Origin: Brevibacterium zhoupengii
GTDB lineage: Bacteria; Actinomycetota; Actinomycetes; Actinomycetales; Brevibacteriaceae
NCBI RefSeq assembly: GCF_021117425.1
Contig: NZ_CP088298.1
Location: forward strand, 3,162,001-3,226,000
Direction: 5' to 3'
DNA: 64,000 nt
Below, piece by piece: positions 1 through 9,112 of this stretch. Under the pieces are notes generated by a model. The model had not been told where the DNA came from. It did not search any database and worked only from the letters and a program-made list of their open reading frames with translations. The translations under genes and the position numbers were made by a program. Every line of letters starts with the position of its first letter. The first letter of the stretch is position 1.

Positions 1-1296
1 TCGGGCGCACTGAACCGCCTGCTGGTCTCCTCCCAGCGCACGCGTACGGCCGAAGGCGCTGCCCAAGCCGTCGCCGAGGCGTTCGCCATGTTCTCCTCCT
101 CGCGGCCTGGCCCCGTTCACATCGAGGTTCCCCTCGACGTGCTCGAGGGCGCCTGGAACGGCAGTGTGCCGACCCCGATTCCCGGCCGCCGTCCCGGCCT
201 TGACTCGCGTGTCGTCTCCCGTGCCGCCGAGGCGGTGGCCAGTGCCACTCGCCCGCTCATCGTCGCCGGCGGTGGGGCCCGCCGGGCAAGTACCGAGGTC
301 AAAACCTTCGCCGAGCTCCTCGACGCACCCGTGGCCACGACAGCCAACGGCAAGGGCATCATCTCTGAGACCCATCCGCTGTCGCTGGGCTCCAATGTTC
401 GCTTCCCCAGCGTCCAGGCCGAGTCCGCGGCCGCCGACGTCCTCATCGTCCTCGGGTCCGAACTGGCCGACTCCGACCTGTGGGGCGGACTCATCGGCGC
501 CCAGACTACTGTCGGCGTCCGCGACGAGAATTCCTCGCAGATCGTCATCCGCTGCGATATCGACCCCGACCAGCTGGGCAAGAACCTCGGCGGGGACATC
601 CTCGCCTGTGCCGACACAGGCGAGTTCCTCACCGCGCTGATGGCCGAGCTCGATCACAATGAGGCCACAACCACCTCGGCGAGGGATGCCGCGTCGACCG
701 GAAGCGGAAGCGACCGGGTCGCGGCGATCCGAGGCTCTTGGAACTCGGACTTCGACTTCGAGTCCATCGGTGCCCGCGTCACCCGCCTGGTCGAACAGGG
801 CGCAGGACCTGCTGTCGTCGTCGCCGGGGACTCGTCCCAGGTCACCTACGACGGTTCCGTGCACGCTCTGACAGCCAGCACACCCGACCAGCTGCTCTAC
901 ATGCCCGGTTTCGCCACCTTGGGCTACGGAATTCCGGCAGCCATCGGGGCGAAGCTGGCCGACAGCGCTCGGCCGGTTGCCTGCATCCTCGGAGACGGGG
1001 CGGCCATGTTCTCGATCCAGGAGCTGATGACAGCCAGCGAGCTGGGGTTGGGGATTCCCTTCGTCATCGTCGACAACGGCGGGTACGCCGAAATCGAAGC
1101 TCAGATGGTCGACCGGACGATCGAACCGTTCGCGGTCAAGCTCGCCCGTCCCGACTTCGCAGCCCTGGGCCAGTCCATGGGTGGGGCAGGGGTCACGATC
1201 GCTGAGTCCGACATCGACGAAATGTTGCCGCCGGCCGTCGCCGAGGCTCTGGAACGAAGTGTTCCCACCACCATTCACATCACCGTCGGGTGCTGA
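1..1296 (+). CDS. TPP-dependent enzyme, acetolactate synthase-like (5' truncated by window)
   Basis: The reading frame is open from the first base, so the true start lies upstream; an internal ATG is at 88. The protein contains the family phrase GPVHIEVPLDV and the C-terminal TPP/Mg motif: GDG at bases 991-999, then DNGG from base 1072. This places it in the acetolactate synthase / benzoylformate decarboxylase-like superfamily, which acts on 2-oxo acids. The substrate is not readable; 5-guanidino-2-oxopentanoate decarboxylase-like enzymes are one possibility. The symporter gene starts 49 bases downstream on the same strand, so the two are probably co-transcribed. A second TPP enzyme follows the symporter. 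About one third of the N-terminal half, including the catalytic glutamate, is missing from the window. Confidence 0.85.
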   Translation, partial: SGALNRLLVSSQRTRTAEGAAQAVAEAFAMFSSSRPGPVHIEVPLDVLEGAWNGSVPTPIPGRRPGLDSRVVSRAAEAVASATRPLIVAGGGARRASTEVKTFAELLDAPVATTANGKGIISETHPLSLGSNVRFPSVQAESAAADVLIVLGSELADSDLWGGLIGAQTTVGVRDENSSQIVIRCDIDPDQLGKNLGGDILACADTGEFLTALMAELDHNEATTTSARDAASTGSGSDRVAAIRGSWNSDFDFESIGARVTRLVEQGAGPAVVVAGDSSQVTYDGSVHALTASTPDQLLYMPGFATLGYGIPAAIGAKLADSARPVACILGDGAAMFSIQELMTASELGLGIPFVIVDNGGYAEIEAQMVDRTIEPFAVKLARPDFAALGQSMGGAGVTIAESDIDEMLPPAVAEALERSVPTTIHITVGC

Positions 1297-1345
1297 AGCA
1301 CCCAATTAGCCGGCTGCTCACGCAACCAATCAAGAAAGGGTCGAC

Positions 1346-2872
1346 GTGGACTCTCTAGTCGTCATCATCTACCTCGCCGCCATGGTGGGATTCGGAATCT
1401 GGGGCCGCTACAAGGCGAAGAACCAGGACGATTTCCTCGTCGCCGGCCGCCGCCTGGGCGGGTGGCTGTACACGGGCACGATGTCCGCGGTCGTCCTCGG
1501 CGGAGCCTCGACGATCGGAGGCGTCGGACTCGGCTACACCTCGGGACTGTCGGGGATGTGGCTGGTGTTCAGCATCGGCCTGGGCATCATCCTGCTCTCA
1601 CTGTTCTTCGCCCCTAAGATTCAGAAGCTGGAGATCTACACGGTCTCGCAGATGCTGGAGCTGCGCTACGGGAAGGGCTCCCGCCTGGTCTCGGGCACAA
1701 TCATGACCGCCTACGGGCTGATGATCTCCACGACGTCGACGGTCGCCTATGCGACGATCTTCCACGCGCTCTTCGACCTCAATAAGTTCTGGTCGGTGCT
1801 CATCGGCGGCGGCATCGTCATCCTCTACTCGATGCTCGGCGGAATGTGGTCGATCACGCTGACCGACTTCGTGCAGTTCTTCATCCAGACCATCGGCATC
1901 TTCCTCATCATGCTGCCGGTCGTGCTGAGCAAGTCCGGCGGCATCGGAGAGCTGTTCTCATCACTGCCGGCCGAGCAGACGAGCCCGGTGGGCATCGGCT
2001 GGCAGGCGATTCTGGGCTACATCCTCATCTACACTCTGGGGCTGCTCATCGGCCAAGACATCTGGCAGCGCGTGTTCACCGCACGCAGCCCGGGTGTGGC
2101 CAGGTGGGGCGGTCTGTCCGCTGGCGTCTACTGCCTCCTCTATGCCGTGGCCGGTGCGCTCATCGGTATGGCCGCAACGAAGATCGTTCCCGGCATCGAG
2201 GTCCAAGACGATGTGTTCGTCGCCGTCGTCGATGCTGCGATGTCGCCCCTGTTGGGCGGATTCGTTCTCGCCGCAGCGCTGGCAGCGATGATGTCGACGG
2301 CCTCCGGCTCACTCATGGCCGCCGCGACGGTCTGCCGCCAGGACATCGTCGAACCCCTGCTGGCTCGCAAGGACATCGTTCCGGTGACGAAGGATGCGGC
2401 CGGTTCGACACCTGATCGAGCGACCACTGCCGGTGAGGCATCTGCGGCTGCGGAGCACGGAGGTGCGAAGTCGACGCTGGTGAAGTCTCTGGTCCGTGAG
2501 ACCGGTGATGAGATCCGCGATTCTCGCATCTACCTCATCGGCCTCGGCGTCGTCACCCTCATCCTCGCGATGATCATGCCCAGTGTCGTCGAGGCACTCA
2601 CCGTCGCCTACAACCTGCTGGTGGCCGGACTCTTCATCCCCATCCTCGGCGGGCTGATCTTCAAGCGCGGCAACATCGTCGGCGTCATGGCAGGCATGAT
2701 CCTGGGTTCGATCACCACTATCGTCATCATGATCACGATGGGCATCTACTCCAACGAGGCCATCTACCTGGGCCTCATCGCCTCGCTGCTCGGCTACGTC
2801 GTCGGTTCGCTGGTGTCGAAGCCGACGCCACCAGAGGTCATGGCCGCCTGGAAGGAACGTCTGAACCGCTAG
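1346..2872 (+). CDS. Sodium:solute symporter family protein
   Basis: A 508-residue polytopic membrane protein with about 13 hydrophobic segments, opening with a DSLVVIIYLAAMVGFGIWG helix typical of the SSS (PutP-like) family. GTG start at 1346 with a purine-rich ribosome site (AAGAAAGGG, 1332-1340). A hydrophilic, alanine/threonine-rich loop lies around residues 350-385 between two membrane segments. SSS proteins import organic acids, amino acids or sugars with sodium; the substrate here is unknown. Its position between two TPP-dependent 2-oxo-acid enzymes suggests a carboxylate-type substrate for that pathway, which is inference. Confidence 0.85.
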   Translation: MDSLVVIIYLAAMVGFGIWGRYKAKNQDDFLVAGRRLGGWLYTGTMSAVVLGGASTIGGVGLGYTSGLSGMWLVFSIGLGIILLSLFFAPKIQKLEIYTVSQMLELRYGKGSRLVSGTIMTAYGLMISTTSTVAYATIFHALFDLNKFWSVLIGGGIVILYSMLGGMWSITLTDFVQFFIQTIGIFLIMLPVVLSKSGGIGELFSSLPAEQTSPVGIGWQAILGYILIYTLGLLIGQDIWQRVFTARSPGVARWGGLSAGVYCLLYAVAGALIGMAATKIVPGIEVQDDVFVAVVDAAMSPLLGGFVLAAALAAMMSTASGSLMAAATVCRQDIVEPLLARKDIVPVTKDAAGSTPDRATTAGEASAAAEHGGAKSTLVKSLVRETGDEIRDSRIYLIGLGVVTLILAMIMPSVVEALTVAYNLLVAGLFIPILGGLIFKRGNIVGVMAGMILGSITTIVIMITMGIYSNEAIYLGLIASLLGYVVGSLVSKPTPPEVMAAWKERLNR

Positions 2873-2893
2873 TTGGCATCCGCACTGGCTGCC

Positions 2894-2952
2894 AGCGGGC
2901 CGGTCGTACGAGTCTGCACCGAGGAGGTGCCGGCTTGGACGACCGGCCCGCT
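2894..2952 (+). terminator. Hairpin after the symporter gene
   Basis: A perfect 14-bp inverted repeat (2894-2907 with 2939-2952) starts 21 bases after the symporter stop. A smaller nested hairpin, GCACC-gagga-GGTGC at 2916-2930, lies inside the loop. The downstream tract TTCATCTAT is only weakly U-rich. It may terminate the symporter transcript or be a regulatory structure. The rest of 2953-3108 has no gene I can support. Confidence 0.5.
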
Positions 2953-3108
2953 TTCATCTATATTCGAATGGTCAGGCCGGTGACAACGTCGATTCCGGTT
3001 GCTGCCGAACAGCCGGCGCTCGAAAAAGGAGCGCGAAGCCGCGGAGACCGCGTGTGAGACATATATGGATCCTTCTCTTCCATATCTCTCATTCGCGAAA
3101 GGCCCCTC

Positions 3109-4761
3109 ATGGCTCACACCTCTGCCCACGTCGCTCACACCCTGGCCCACCACATCGATGAGGTCTTCGGCCTCATGGGCAACGGCAACGCCTACTTCCT
3201 CGATGCACTGCTGACCTCCACCTCGGCGACCTACACTGCCGTTCGCCACGAAGCCGGCGCGGTCGTCGCCGCCGATGCGCACTTCCGCACCTCCGGAAGG
3301 ATCGCTGCAGCCACCACAACCTACGGGGCTGGGTTCACGAACACACTCACCGCACTGGCCGAAGCCGCGCAGGCCAAGGTGCCACTCGTCCTCGTCGTCG
3401 GTGATGAGCCCACGTCCGGGCCTCGCCCGTGGGATGTCGACCAGATCGCCATGGCCTCGGCCGTGGGCGTGCGCACCTACACCGTGGGGCGCGTCGACGC
3501 TGCTGCCGCGACTGTCACGGCCATCGAGCACGCACTGACGTACCGTGTGCCCGTCGTCCTGGCGATCCCCTACGATGTCGCGACCCTCGACATCGGCGAG
3601 ATTCCGTCTGTCCCGGGACCCGGTCGGCCCACTCCCCTGGCGCCATCGTCCGAATTCGCACAGACCTCACTCTCTCGCCTGGCCTCCACCCTCGCCGAGG
3701 CTAAACGACCAGTTCTGCTGGCCGGTCGAGGTGCATGGTTGGCGGGGGCAGAAGAGGAACTCGGCGCCCTGGCAGAGGCCACAGGGGCGTTGACTGCCAC
3801 GACTGCGCTGGGCCGAAATATCTTCCCTGATGACGAGTTCGACCTGGGCGTGGCCGGAGGCTTCGGAGCCCCGGAGGCGATGGAGCGAATCCGTGAAGCC
3901 GATGTCGCCGTCGTCTTCGGGGCATCGCTCAACCAGTTCACGATGCGCTTCGGCGAACTGTTCCATCCGTCGACGACCGTCTGGCAGATCGACACCGACG
4001 ATCGGGCAACGAATGCCCGAGTCGGCGGTTTCGTCCGCGGCGACGTGAGGCTTTCCGCGGGTGAGCTGGTTTCTCGGCTGGAAGCTGCCAGGGCTCGACC
4101 GAGCGGATGGCGCGAGACTGTGGACACAGCTTCCGACCGGGCCTATGAGATGGGGACGGAGTTTGCTGAGGACGGCCGCCTGGACCCGCGAGCTGCCGCT
4201 GCGAGACTCGGAGAACTGATGCCCGAGGACCGCGTCGTTGTCTCCGACGGCGGTCACTTCATCGCGTGGGCGAACATGTTCTGGGAACCCAGCGCACCCG
4301 ACCGGCTGGCGATGGTCGGCACCGCATTCCAGTCGATCGGACTCGGCTGGCACAGTGTCGCAGGAGCAGCACGCGCCAATCAGGATTCGACGATCGTTCT
4401 CACCACCGGCGACGGTGGTGGCGCCATGGCGCTGTCTGACCTCGACACCGCCATCCGTTCAGCCGGAGGCCGCGGCATGGCCGTGGTGTTCAATGATGCC
4501 GCCTATGGTGCCGAGGTGAACCTGTACGGTCTCAAAGGGCTGGATAAGTCGCCGATGCTCATCGACGAGATCGACTTCGCCGCCTTGGGCAGCGCTGCCG
4601 GAGGACACGGTGTCGCCGTTCGCTCACTGGCCGACCTCGAGGTCGTCAACGAGTGGAAGGCGACTCCGGTCGACGAACGGAAGTTCCTGGTCCTCGACCT
4701 GCGGATCTCGGGTGCGGTCATCGCGCCCTACCAGGAGGAAGTCATTCGTGTGAACTCGTAG
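3109..4761 (+). CDS. TPP-dependent enzyme, second paralogue
   Basis: 550 residues, the full length for TPP decarboxylase/synthase proteins. The N-terminal pyrimidine domain carries the expected catalytic glutamate (R46-H47-E48 followed by AGAVVAADA). The central domain binds nucleotide-like cofactors or is vestigial. The C-terminal domain has the TPP/Mg motif GDG at 434-436 followed by ND at 462-463. It is a diverged paralogue of the truncated enzyme at the window start. No strong ribosome site precedes the ATG (GAAAGGCCCC is nearest). The substrate is unknown; acetolactate synthase is unlikely because no small subunit or ilvC lies nearby. A strong terminator follows. Confidence 0.82.
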   Translation: MAHTSAHVAHTLAHHIDEVFGLMGNGNAYFLDALLTSTSATYTAVRHEAGAVVAADAHFRTSGRIAAATTTYGAGFTNTLTALAEAAQAKVPLVLVVGDEPTSGPRPWDVDQIAMASAVGVRTYTVGRVDAAAATVTAIEHALTYRVPVVLAIPYDVATLDIGEIPSVPGPGRPTPLAPSSEFAQTSLSRLASTLAEAKRPVLLAGRGAWLAGAEEELGALAEATGALTATTALGRNIFPDDEFDLGVAGGFGAPEAMERIREADVAVVFGASLNQFTMRFGELFHPSTTVWQIDTDDRATNARVGGFVRGDVRLSAGELVSRLEAARARPSGWRETVDTASDRAYEMGTEFAEDGRLDPRAAAARLGELMPEDRVVVSDGGHFIAWANMFWEPSAPDRLAMVGTAFQSIGLGWHSVAGAARANQDSTIVLTTGDGGGAMALSDLDTAIRSAGGRGMAVVFNDAAYGAEVNLYGLKGLDKSPMLIDEIDFAALGSAAGGHGVAVRSLADLEVVNEWKATPVDERKFLVLDLRISGAVIAPYQEEVIRVNS

Positions 4762-4792
4762 GGGTGCCTGGCCCGGTCGCGTTTTCCAACGC

Positions 4793-4836
4793 GAAGAAGC
4801 CCGGTGACTCAGTATTCTGAGTCACCGGGCTTCTTC
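4793..4836. terminator. Bidirectional terminator between TPP enzyme and tmRNA gene
   Basis: A perfect 19-bp stem (4793-4811 with 4818-4836) with a 6-base loop lies between the stop of the plus-strand TPP enzyme and the 3' end of the minus-strand tmRNA gene. Its position fits termination of both converging transcripts. Confidence 0.8.
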
Positions 4837-4842
4837 TATATG

Positions 4843-5216
4843 TGGAGATGGCGGGAATCGAACCCGCGTCCGTCGGCAGATTGTCAGGACTTCTCCGGGC
4901 GCAGTTCGTGAAATAGTTTCTTAGGTTCTGGCCCTCACACGAACATGTGGACCAACAAACGGAGTTGAGTAAAAGTCCCTCAGATACCCTCAACAAATAT
5001 CTGAAGCAGTGGCTCCCTAAGCGACGCCAGGACCTAGAGTGGAAGCAACTCTAGACTGACGGATTCGCAGCTCGGCCTAATCAGGCAGCGAGGGCGAAAT
5101 CGGTGCGGTTATTAGACTTAGCACCTATTGTTTTGCAGAGGACATTAACGAGATGACTCTACATTCTCGGCCCGCTTCTCCCGTCGCAGTGTCCGACGTC
5201 GAAACCGATCATCCCC
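4843..5216 (-). ncRNA. ssrA: tmRNA (transfer-messenger RNA)
   Basis: On the minus strand the gene starts with GGGGATGATCGGTTTCGAC at 5216, the conserved tmRNA 5' end, and finishes with a T-arm GGGAATCGAACCC (plus-strand reading) and the acceptor strand. GGGGAUG pairs with CAUCUCC (4844-4850) to give a 7-bp acceptor stem. The discriminator base is at 4843, and the following bases CAT show that CCA is not encoded. The tag reading frame runs from a GCU resume codon at 5122 to a UGA at 5081-5083 and encodes AKSNNRTDFALAA. It rescues stalled ribosomes with SmpB, encoded just upstream. Confidence 0.95.
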
Positions 5217-5369
5217 ATATTCTTTTACCAAACCTGCCCAGCTCATTCACCTGCATAAACAGGGTCATGCGCTGACCAGAATAACCAGCATACTCGTAGA
5301 ACACCAGTCGATCCAATTGCATTCCCACGAACGGAAATCCGGTTGGCCGACGGTGACAGCCGCGTCAGT

Positions 5370-5840
5370 TCAGAGGAACTGCTTGGACTTGATGGCGCGC
5401 TCAGCCTCACGCTTGTCCTGCGCCTCACGCAGCGCCTGGCGCTTGTCCCATTCGCGCTTGCCCTTGGCCAGAGCGATCTCGACCTTGACGCGCGATCCGT
5501 CGAAGTACAGTTCCAGTGGAATGAGTGTGCGTCCCGATTCCTTGACCTTCTGCGAAAGCCTCAGAATTTCGTCACGGTGCAGCAGCAGCTTCCGCCGGCG
5601 ACGAGCGGTGTGGTTCGTCCACGTCCCCTGTGCGTATTCGGGAATGTAGACGCCCTCGAGCCACGCTTCGTTCTGGAAGATCAACGCGAAACCGTCTGTC
5701 AGTGACGCCCTGCCCTCTCGCAGCGACTTCACTTCGGTTCCGCTCAGCACGAGACCGGCCTCCCACGTATCTTCGATGAGATAGTCGTGGCGTGCCTTGC
5801 GGTTCCTCGCAATGACTTTCTTGCCAGTTTCCTTCGGCAT
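5370..5840 (-). CDS. smpB: SsrA-binding protein SmpB
   Basis: 156 residues, the usual SmpB length. The OB-fold core is visible ([26 protein letters not shown], with the invariant GTEVKSLR). The C-terminal tail is rich in Lys/Arg ([13 protein letters not shown]) and folds in the ribosomal A site. An excellent ribosome site (AGGAAGGAGG, 6 bases before the ATG) fixes the start at 5840. SmpB binds the tRNA-like part of tmRNA and starts trans-translation. The tmRNA gene lies 153 bases downstream on the same strand. Confidence 0.96.
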   Translation of the reverse strand: MPKETGKKVIARNRKARHDYLIEDTWEAGLVLSGTEVKSLREGRASLTDGFALIFQNEAWLEGVYIPEYAQGTWTNHTARRRRKLLLHRDEILRLSQKVKESGRTLIPLELYFDGSRVKVEIALAKGKREWDKRQALREAQDKREAERAIKSKQFL

Positions 5841-6028
5841 GTCCGGCCTCCTTCCTGTGTCTCGGTTCAGTGTGTCCGACCCCGATTGTCAGCCTCAGAA
5901 GACTGTTCAATCGCGTGGACACGCAGACCAACTACTCTAGCTCAATGATATCGCGCACGAAAGGCCACAATCACATTCAACCGGGAGCCACCTCGGCGAG
6001 GTCAGGTCCCGAAGGACGATGACCATCG

Positions 6029-7258
6029 TCAGGAGATGTAGGGCATCGGGTCGACGTAGCCGCCGTTCTTCATGATCTCGAAGTGCAGGTGGCAGCCGGT
6101 GGAGGCACCAGTAGTGCCCGAATCAGAGATGACCTGCCCCTTCTTCACCTTCTGCCCATCATGGACCTTCAGGTCCGTGTTGTGGTTGTACGTCGAGGCG
6201 ATCGAGTCGCCCTTGATCTTTCCGTGGGAGATCACGACGCGGTTGCCATACCCGCCGGTCCAACCGGAGATCACGACGATGCCATCGCCTGCGGCACGGA
6301 TCGGGGTGCCGCAGGGAACGCCGAAGTCGGTGCCCGAGTGAAGCTTCTTGGCCCCGGTGATCGGGTGGATGCGGTACCCGAATGGTGAAGTGGTGGGATA
6401 GCCCTTAGCAGGGTTGGCCAGTTCGCCGTCGCCGTAGACGAACTTGCCCTTCTTCTCCTGCTCCTTCTCCCAGTCACGGACCTTCTTCGCCAGACGATCC
6501 TGCTCGTCCTGTTCCTTCTGCAGCTGTTCTTCGGTCTCAGCCTTGTTGTCGGAGATCGTCTTCTCCGCATCGTCCTTCGCCGAGATGATGTCATTGAGGC
6601 TGTCGGACTTCTTCTTCGCGTCGACCTGTGCGGCCTCCTTGGCCAGCACCGCCTCGGCGGCTTCATCCTTGAGGTCCGAGATCTCATCGGTGACACCGGA
6701 GAGGCGCTCTTCGTTGTTCTTGTTCACCGCTCGCTGCTCGGAGAGGTTGTCGATCGTGCGCTGCTGTGATCGCACTGCGGAGTCCACCCGCCCGATTCCG
6801 CCATCGGCGCTAGTGCCCTCGGCCATCTGCAGCAGCATCGCCAGGTCGGAGGTGATGCCCGAGTTCTGGTAGGCCTGACGCCCAATCCGTGCGGCCGAGG
6901 TCTTGTGCTTGTCGATCTCCTCCGCGCCGTCCTTGATCGAGGTCTTGAGATCCTTCTGGGCATTCTGCGCCGAGGTGAGGCGAGCGGCCATGGCATCATC
7001 GTTCTCGATGGCCTCGGCCAGAGCATCATCGGCCTTCTTCGACGCGGCTTCTGCGTCGGGCAGCTTCTCCTCGGCCGCATCGCGTTCGGCGATGACTCGA
7101 GCCAGTTCCTCGTCAAGTCCCTCGAACTCCTGCTGGAGCTCCTTGACCCGCTCATCGACCTTGCTCTTGTCATCGCGAGGGTTCGCCCCCGCCGAGGTGA
7201 CGGGCATGATGATGGCCAGCACTGCTGCTGTGAGAACTAAACCGAGTCTGCGCTTCAT
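6029..7258 (-). CDS. Secreted M23 (LytM) peptidase with coiled-coil, EnvC/CwlO-like
   Basis: 409 residues. An N-terminal signal peptide (KRRLGLVLTAAVLAIIMPVTSAGA) precedes a long Glu/Lys/Asp-rich coiled coil (about 30-270) and a C-terminal LytM domain. The zinc and catalytic residues are present: H307-xxx-D311, H390 and H392 (HLHFE), so it looks active rather than a degenerate activator. It follows ftsX by 1 base on the same strand. FtsEX complexes control such coiled-coil peptidases (EnvC, CwlO, PcsB, mycobacterial RipC) at the septum, so this is the likely partner hydrolase. That assignment is inference from context and architecture. Confidence 0.9.
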   Translation of the reverse strand: MKRRLGLVLTAAVLAIIMPVTSAGANPRDDKSKVDERVKELQQEFEGLDEELARVIAERDAAEEKLPDAEAASKKADDALAEAIENDDAMAARLTSAQNAQKDLKTSIKDGAEEIDKHKTSAARIGRQAYQNSGITSDLAMLLQMAEGTSADGGIGRVDSAVRSQQRTIDNLSEQRAVNKNNEERLSGVTDEISDLKDEAAEAVLAKEAAQVDAKKKSDSLNDIISAKDDAEKTISDNKAETEEQLQKEQDEQDRLAKKVRDWEKEQEKKGKFVYGDGELANPAKGYPTTSPFGYRIHPITGAKKLHSGTDFGVPCGTPIRAAGDGIVVISGWTGGYGNRVVISHGKIKGDSIASTYNHNTDLKVHDGQKVKKGQVISDSGTTGASTGCHLHFEIMKNGGYVDPMPYIS

Positions 7259-7259
7259 C

Positions 7260-8174
7260 TCAGACCTTCGTGTACTTATTCAAGGTGATCAGGGACGATG
7301 CGCCGGCCATGATCACACCGATGGCGATGAGGATCGGTGCCACGATGAGGACGTTGACTCCCGAGATCAGGCTGAAGCCGGTCGCCTGGCCTTCCAACCA
7401 CCCGCTGACGCCGAAGTGGACGAGGAGGCCCAGCGCGCCGGCGGACAAGGTGGCTCCGATCGCCGAGGCGATGACGCCTTCGAGCAGGAACGGGAGTTGG
7501 ATGAAGGTGTTCGAGGCACCCACCAACCGCATGATTCCCGTCTCACGCCGCCTGGAGAACGCGGAGAGTCGGATGGTCGTGGCGATGAGCAGCATGGCGC
7601 ACAGCAGCATGATCCCGGCGATCGCGACAGCGACGACGGTGGCGATGTTGAGGACGCCGAACAGCCGGTCAAGGAGCTGGTTCTGGTCAACGACTTCTTC
7701 GACGCCCTGGGTCGAGGAGAACGATTCCTTGATGATGTCGTACTTCTCGGCGTCCTTGAGTTTGACCCTGAAGGACTCGTTCATCTCGTCTTCGGGAACT
7801 GTGCCTTCGAGACTGGTGCCCTTGAACTGGTCTTGGAAGTGCTCGAATGCCTCGCCCTTGTCCTCGAAGTAGACCTCGTCGACATAGGGGGCAAGCTCAG
7901 AGCTTTCGAGCTGATCTTCGATGTTCTTCTTCTGCGTATCGGTGGCTTCGCCCTCGACGCAGTTGGTGGCCTCGGAGTCCGGTGGGCACAGGAAGACAGA
8001 GACCTGGACGCGGTCGTACCAGTAGTCCTTCATCTGACCGACCTGCATCTGCAGCAGGATCGCGGCGCCGACGAAGAGCAGGGACACAAAGGTCACGAGC
8101 ACCACGGACAGGACCATGGAGACGTTCTTGCGCAACCCCGACCAGACCTCGGAGAGGATGAATCCGGCCCTCAT
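7260..8174 (-). CDS. ftsX: Cell division protein FtsX
   Basis: 304 residues with the FtsX layout. There is one N-terminal membrane helix (around 16-45), an extracellular domain of about 120 residues containing a cysteine pair ([10 protein letters not shown]), then three C-terminal helices with the cytoplasmic [14 protein letters not shown] coupling loop. The ATG overlaps the ftsE stop by 4 bases (ATGA), showing translational coupling. FtsX is the membrane subunit of the FtsEX complex, and its extracellular loop relays ATP hydrolysis to peptidoglycan hydrolases such as the M23 protein encoded next. Confidence 0.96.
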   Translation of the reverse strand: MRAGFILSEVWSGLRKNVSMVLSVVLVTFVSLLFVGAAILLQMQVGQMKDYWYDRVQVSVFLCPPDSEATNCVEGEATDTQKKNIEDQLESSELAPYVDEVYFEDKGEAFEHFQDQFKGTSLEGTVPEDEMNESFRVKLKDAEKYDIIKESFSSTQGVEEVVDQNQLLDRLFGVLNIATVVAVAIAGIMLLCAMLLIATTIRLSAFSRRRETGIMRLVGASNTFIQLPFLLEGVIASAIGATLSAGALGLLVHFGVSGWLEGQATGFSLISGVNVLIVAPILIAIGVIMAGASSLITLNKYTKV

Positions 8175-8872
8175 GAGGCGACTCCGTACGTGCCCTCTTC
8201 GACATCGCGGACGATTGTTCCCTCGGAGAGTTCGATGACTCGTTTGCGCATCCGGTTGACGATCTCCCCGTCGTGAGTAGCCATGAGCACTGTGGTTCCG
8301 TTGCGGTTGATCTTCTCGAGCACCGACATGATGTCCGCACTGGTGGTCGGGTCGAGGTTGCCTGTGGGCTCATCGGCGAGCAGGATGCCTGGCTTGTTGA
8401 CGACGGCGCGGGCGATGGCCACGCGCTGCTGTTCGCCACCGGAGAGTTCGTTGGGGTAGCGCTTCTCCTTGCCGGCCAGTCCCACAGTCTCGAGCACATC
8501 GGGGACCAGGGTCGACATGGCGGCCCGGGACTTGCCGATGACCTGGAGGGCGAAGGCGACGTTGGCGAAGACGGTCTTGTTCGGCAGCAGGCGGAAGTCC
8601 TGGAACACGGTGCCGATCCCCCGCCGCAGGTAGGGCACCTTCCAACTGGGCATCTTGACGACCGATTTTCCGGCGATGTGGATTCGTCCGTTACTGGGGA
8701 CCTCTTCGCGCAGAATGAGGCGGATGACCGTGGACTTACCCGAGCCCGAAGCGCCGACGAGGAACACGAATTCTCCACGCTCGGCCTCGAACGAAATGTC
8801 GTCGAGTGCTCGGCGGGAGCGTGCGTCGTAGGACTTCGAAACTGAGTCGAATTTGATCAAGAGGTTCTTCAA
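8171..8872 (-). CDS. ftsE: Cell division ATP-binding protein FtsE
   Basis: An ABC ATPase with Walker [10 protein letters not shown], signature LSGGEQQR and Walker [13 protein letters not shown]. The most upstream start is a TTG at 8872, directly after an in-frame TGA, giving 233 residues. A second TTG at 8860 would give [12 protein letters not shown], which matches the common FtsE N-terminus better; neither start has a strong ribosome site. FtsE powers the FtsEX complex at the division site. Upstream, where prfB would usually lie, the LacI/GPH/DUF2804 cassette intervenes. Confidence 0.93.
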   Translation of the reverse strand: MKNLLIKFDSVSKSYDARSRRALDDISFEAERGEFVFLVGASGSGKSTVIRLILREEVPSNGRIHIAGKSVVKMPSWKVPYLRRGIGTVFQDFRLLPNKTVFANVAFALQVIGKSRAAMSTLVPDVLETVGLAGKEKRYPNELSGGEQQRVAIARAVVNKPGILLADEPTGNLDPTTSADIMSVLEKINRNGTTVLMATHDGEIVNRMRKRVIELSEGTIVRDVEEGTYGVAS

Positions 8873-8967
8873 TCATGTCGCGGATGGCTCGGCCGCTTCC
8901 ACTGTACGTAACAGCTCCGTCATGTTCGGGGAGGCTTAAGGGCGTGTGTTGCGCATTGGAGGAAGTT

Positions 8968-8987
8968 CACAGCCGCCGAGGCGGTGC
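8968..8987 (+). repeat. Left copy of 20-bp direct repeat flanking the cassette
   Basis: CACAGCCGCCGAGGCGGTGC, identical and in the same orientation to 13126-13145. The core CCGCCGAGGCGG is itself near-palindromic, and a 15-base part also occurs at 223-237 inside the first TPP gene. Confidence 0.85.
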
Positions 8988-8988
8988 C

Positions 8989-9020
8989 TCGATCGGGCAC
9001 TGCGTCGATCGGGCGCTGGG
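8989..9020 (+). repeat. 16-bp tandem repeat, two copies
   Basis: TCGATCGGGCACTGCG and TCGATCGGGCGCTGGG lie head to tail (14 of 16 bases identical), just inside the left end of the cassette and upstream of the LacI-type gene. Function is unknown. The rest of 9021-9112 holds a TATGAT hexamer (9075-9080) that could be a -10 element for the regulator gene. Confidence 0.6.
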
Positions 9021-9112
9021 TCGACCAGCCGTTCGACTACCCTTTGTTTTCCGCCTGCCTGAGTTGTGTGGAAATATGATGGCTTGAGGAACAGACACGG
9101 AGAAGTGGTTAT

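Noticed and set aside
6903..8276. Plus-strand open frame opposite the M23 peptidase, ftsX and ftsE genes
   Set aside because: Crosses three genes with strong motifs on the other strand; composition is that of a shadow frame.
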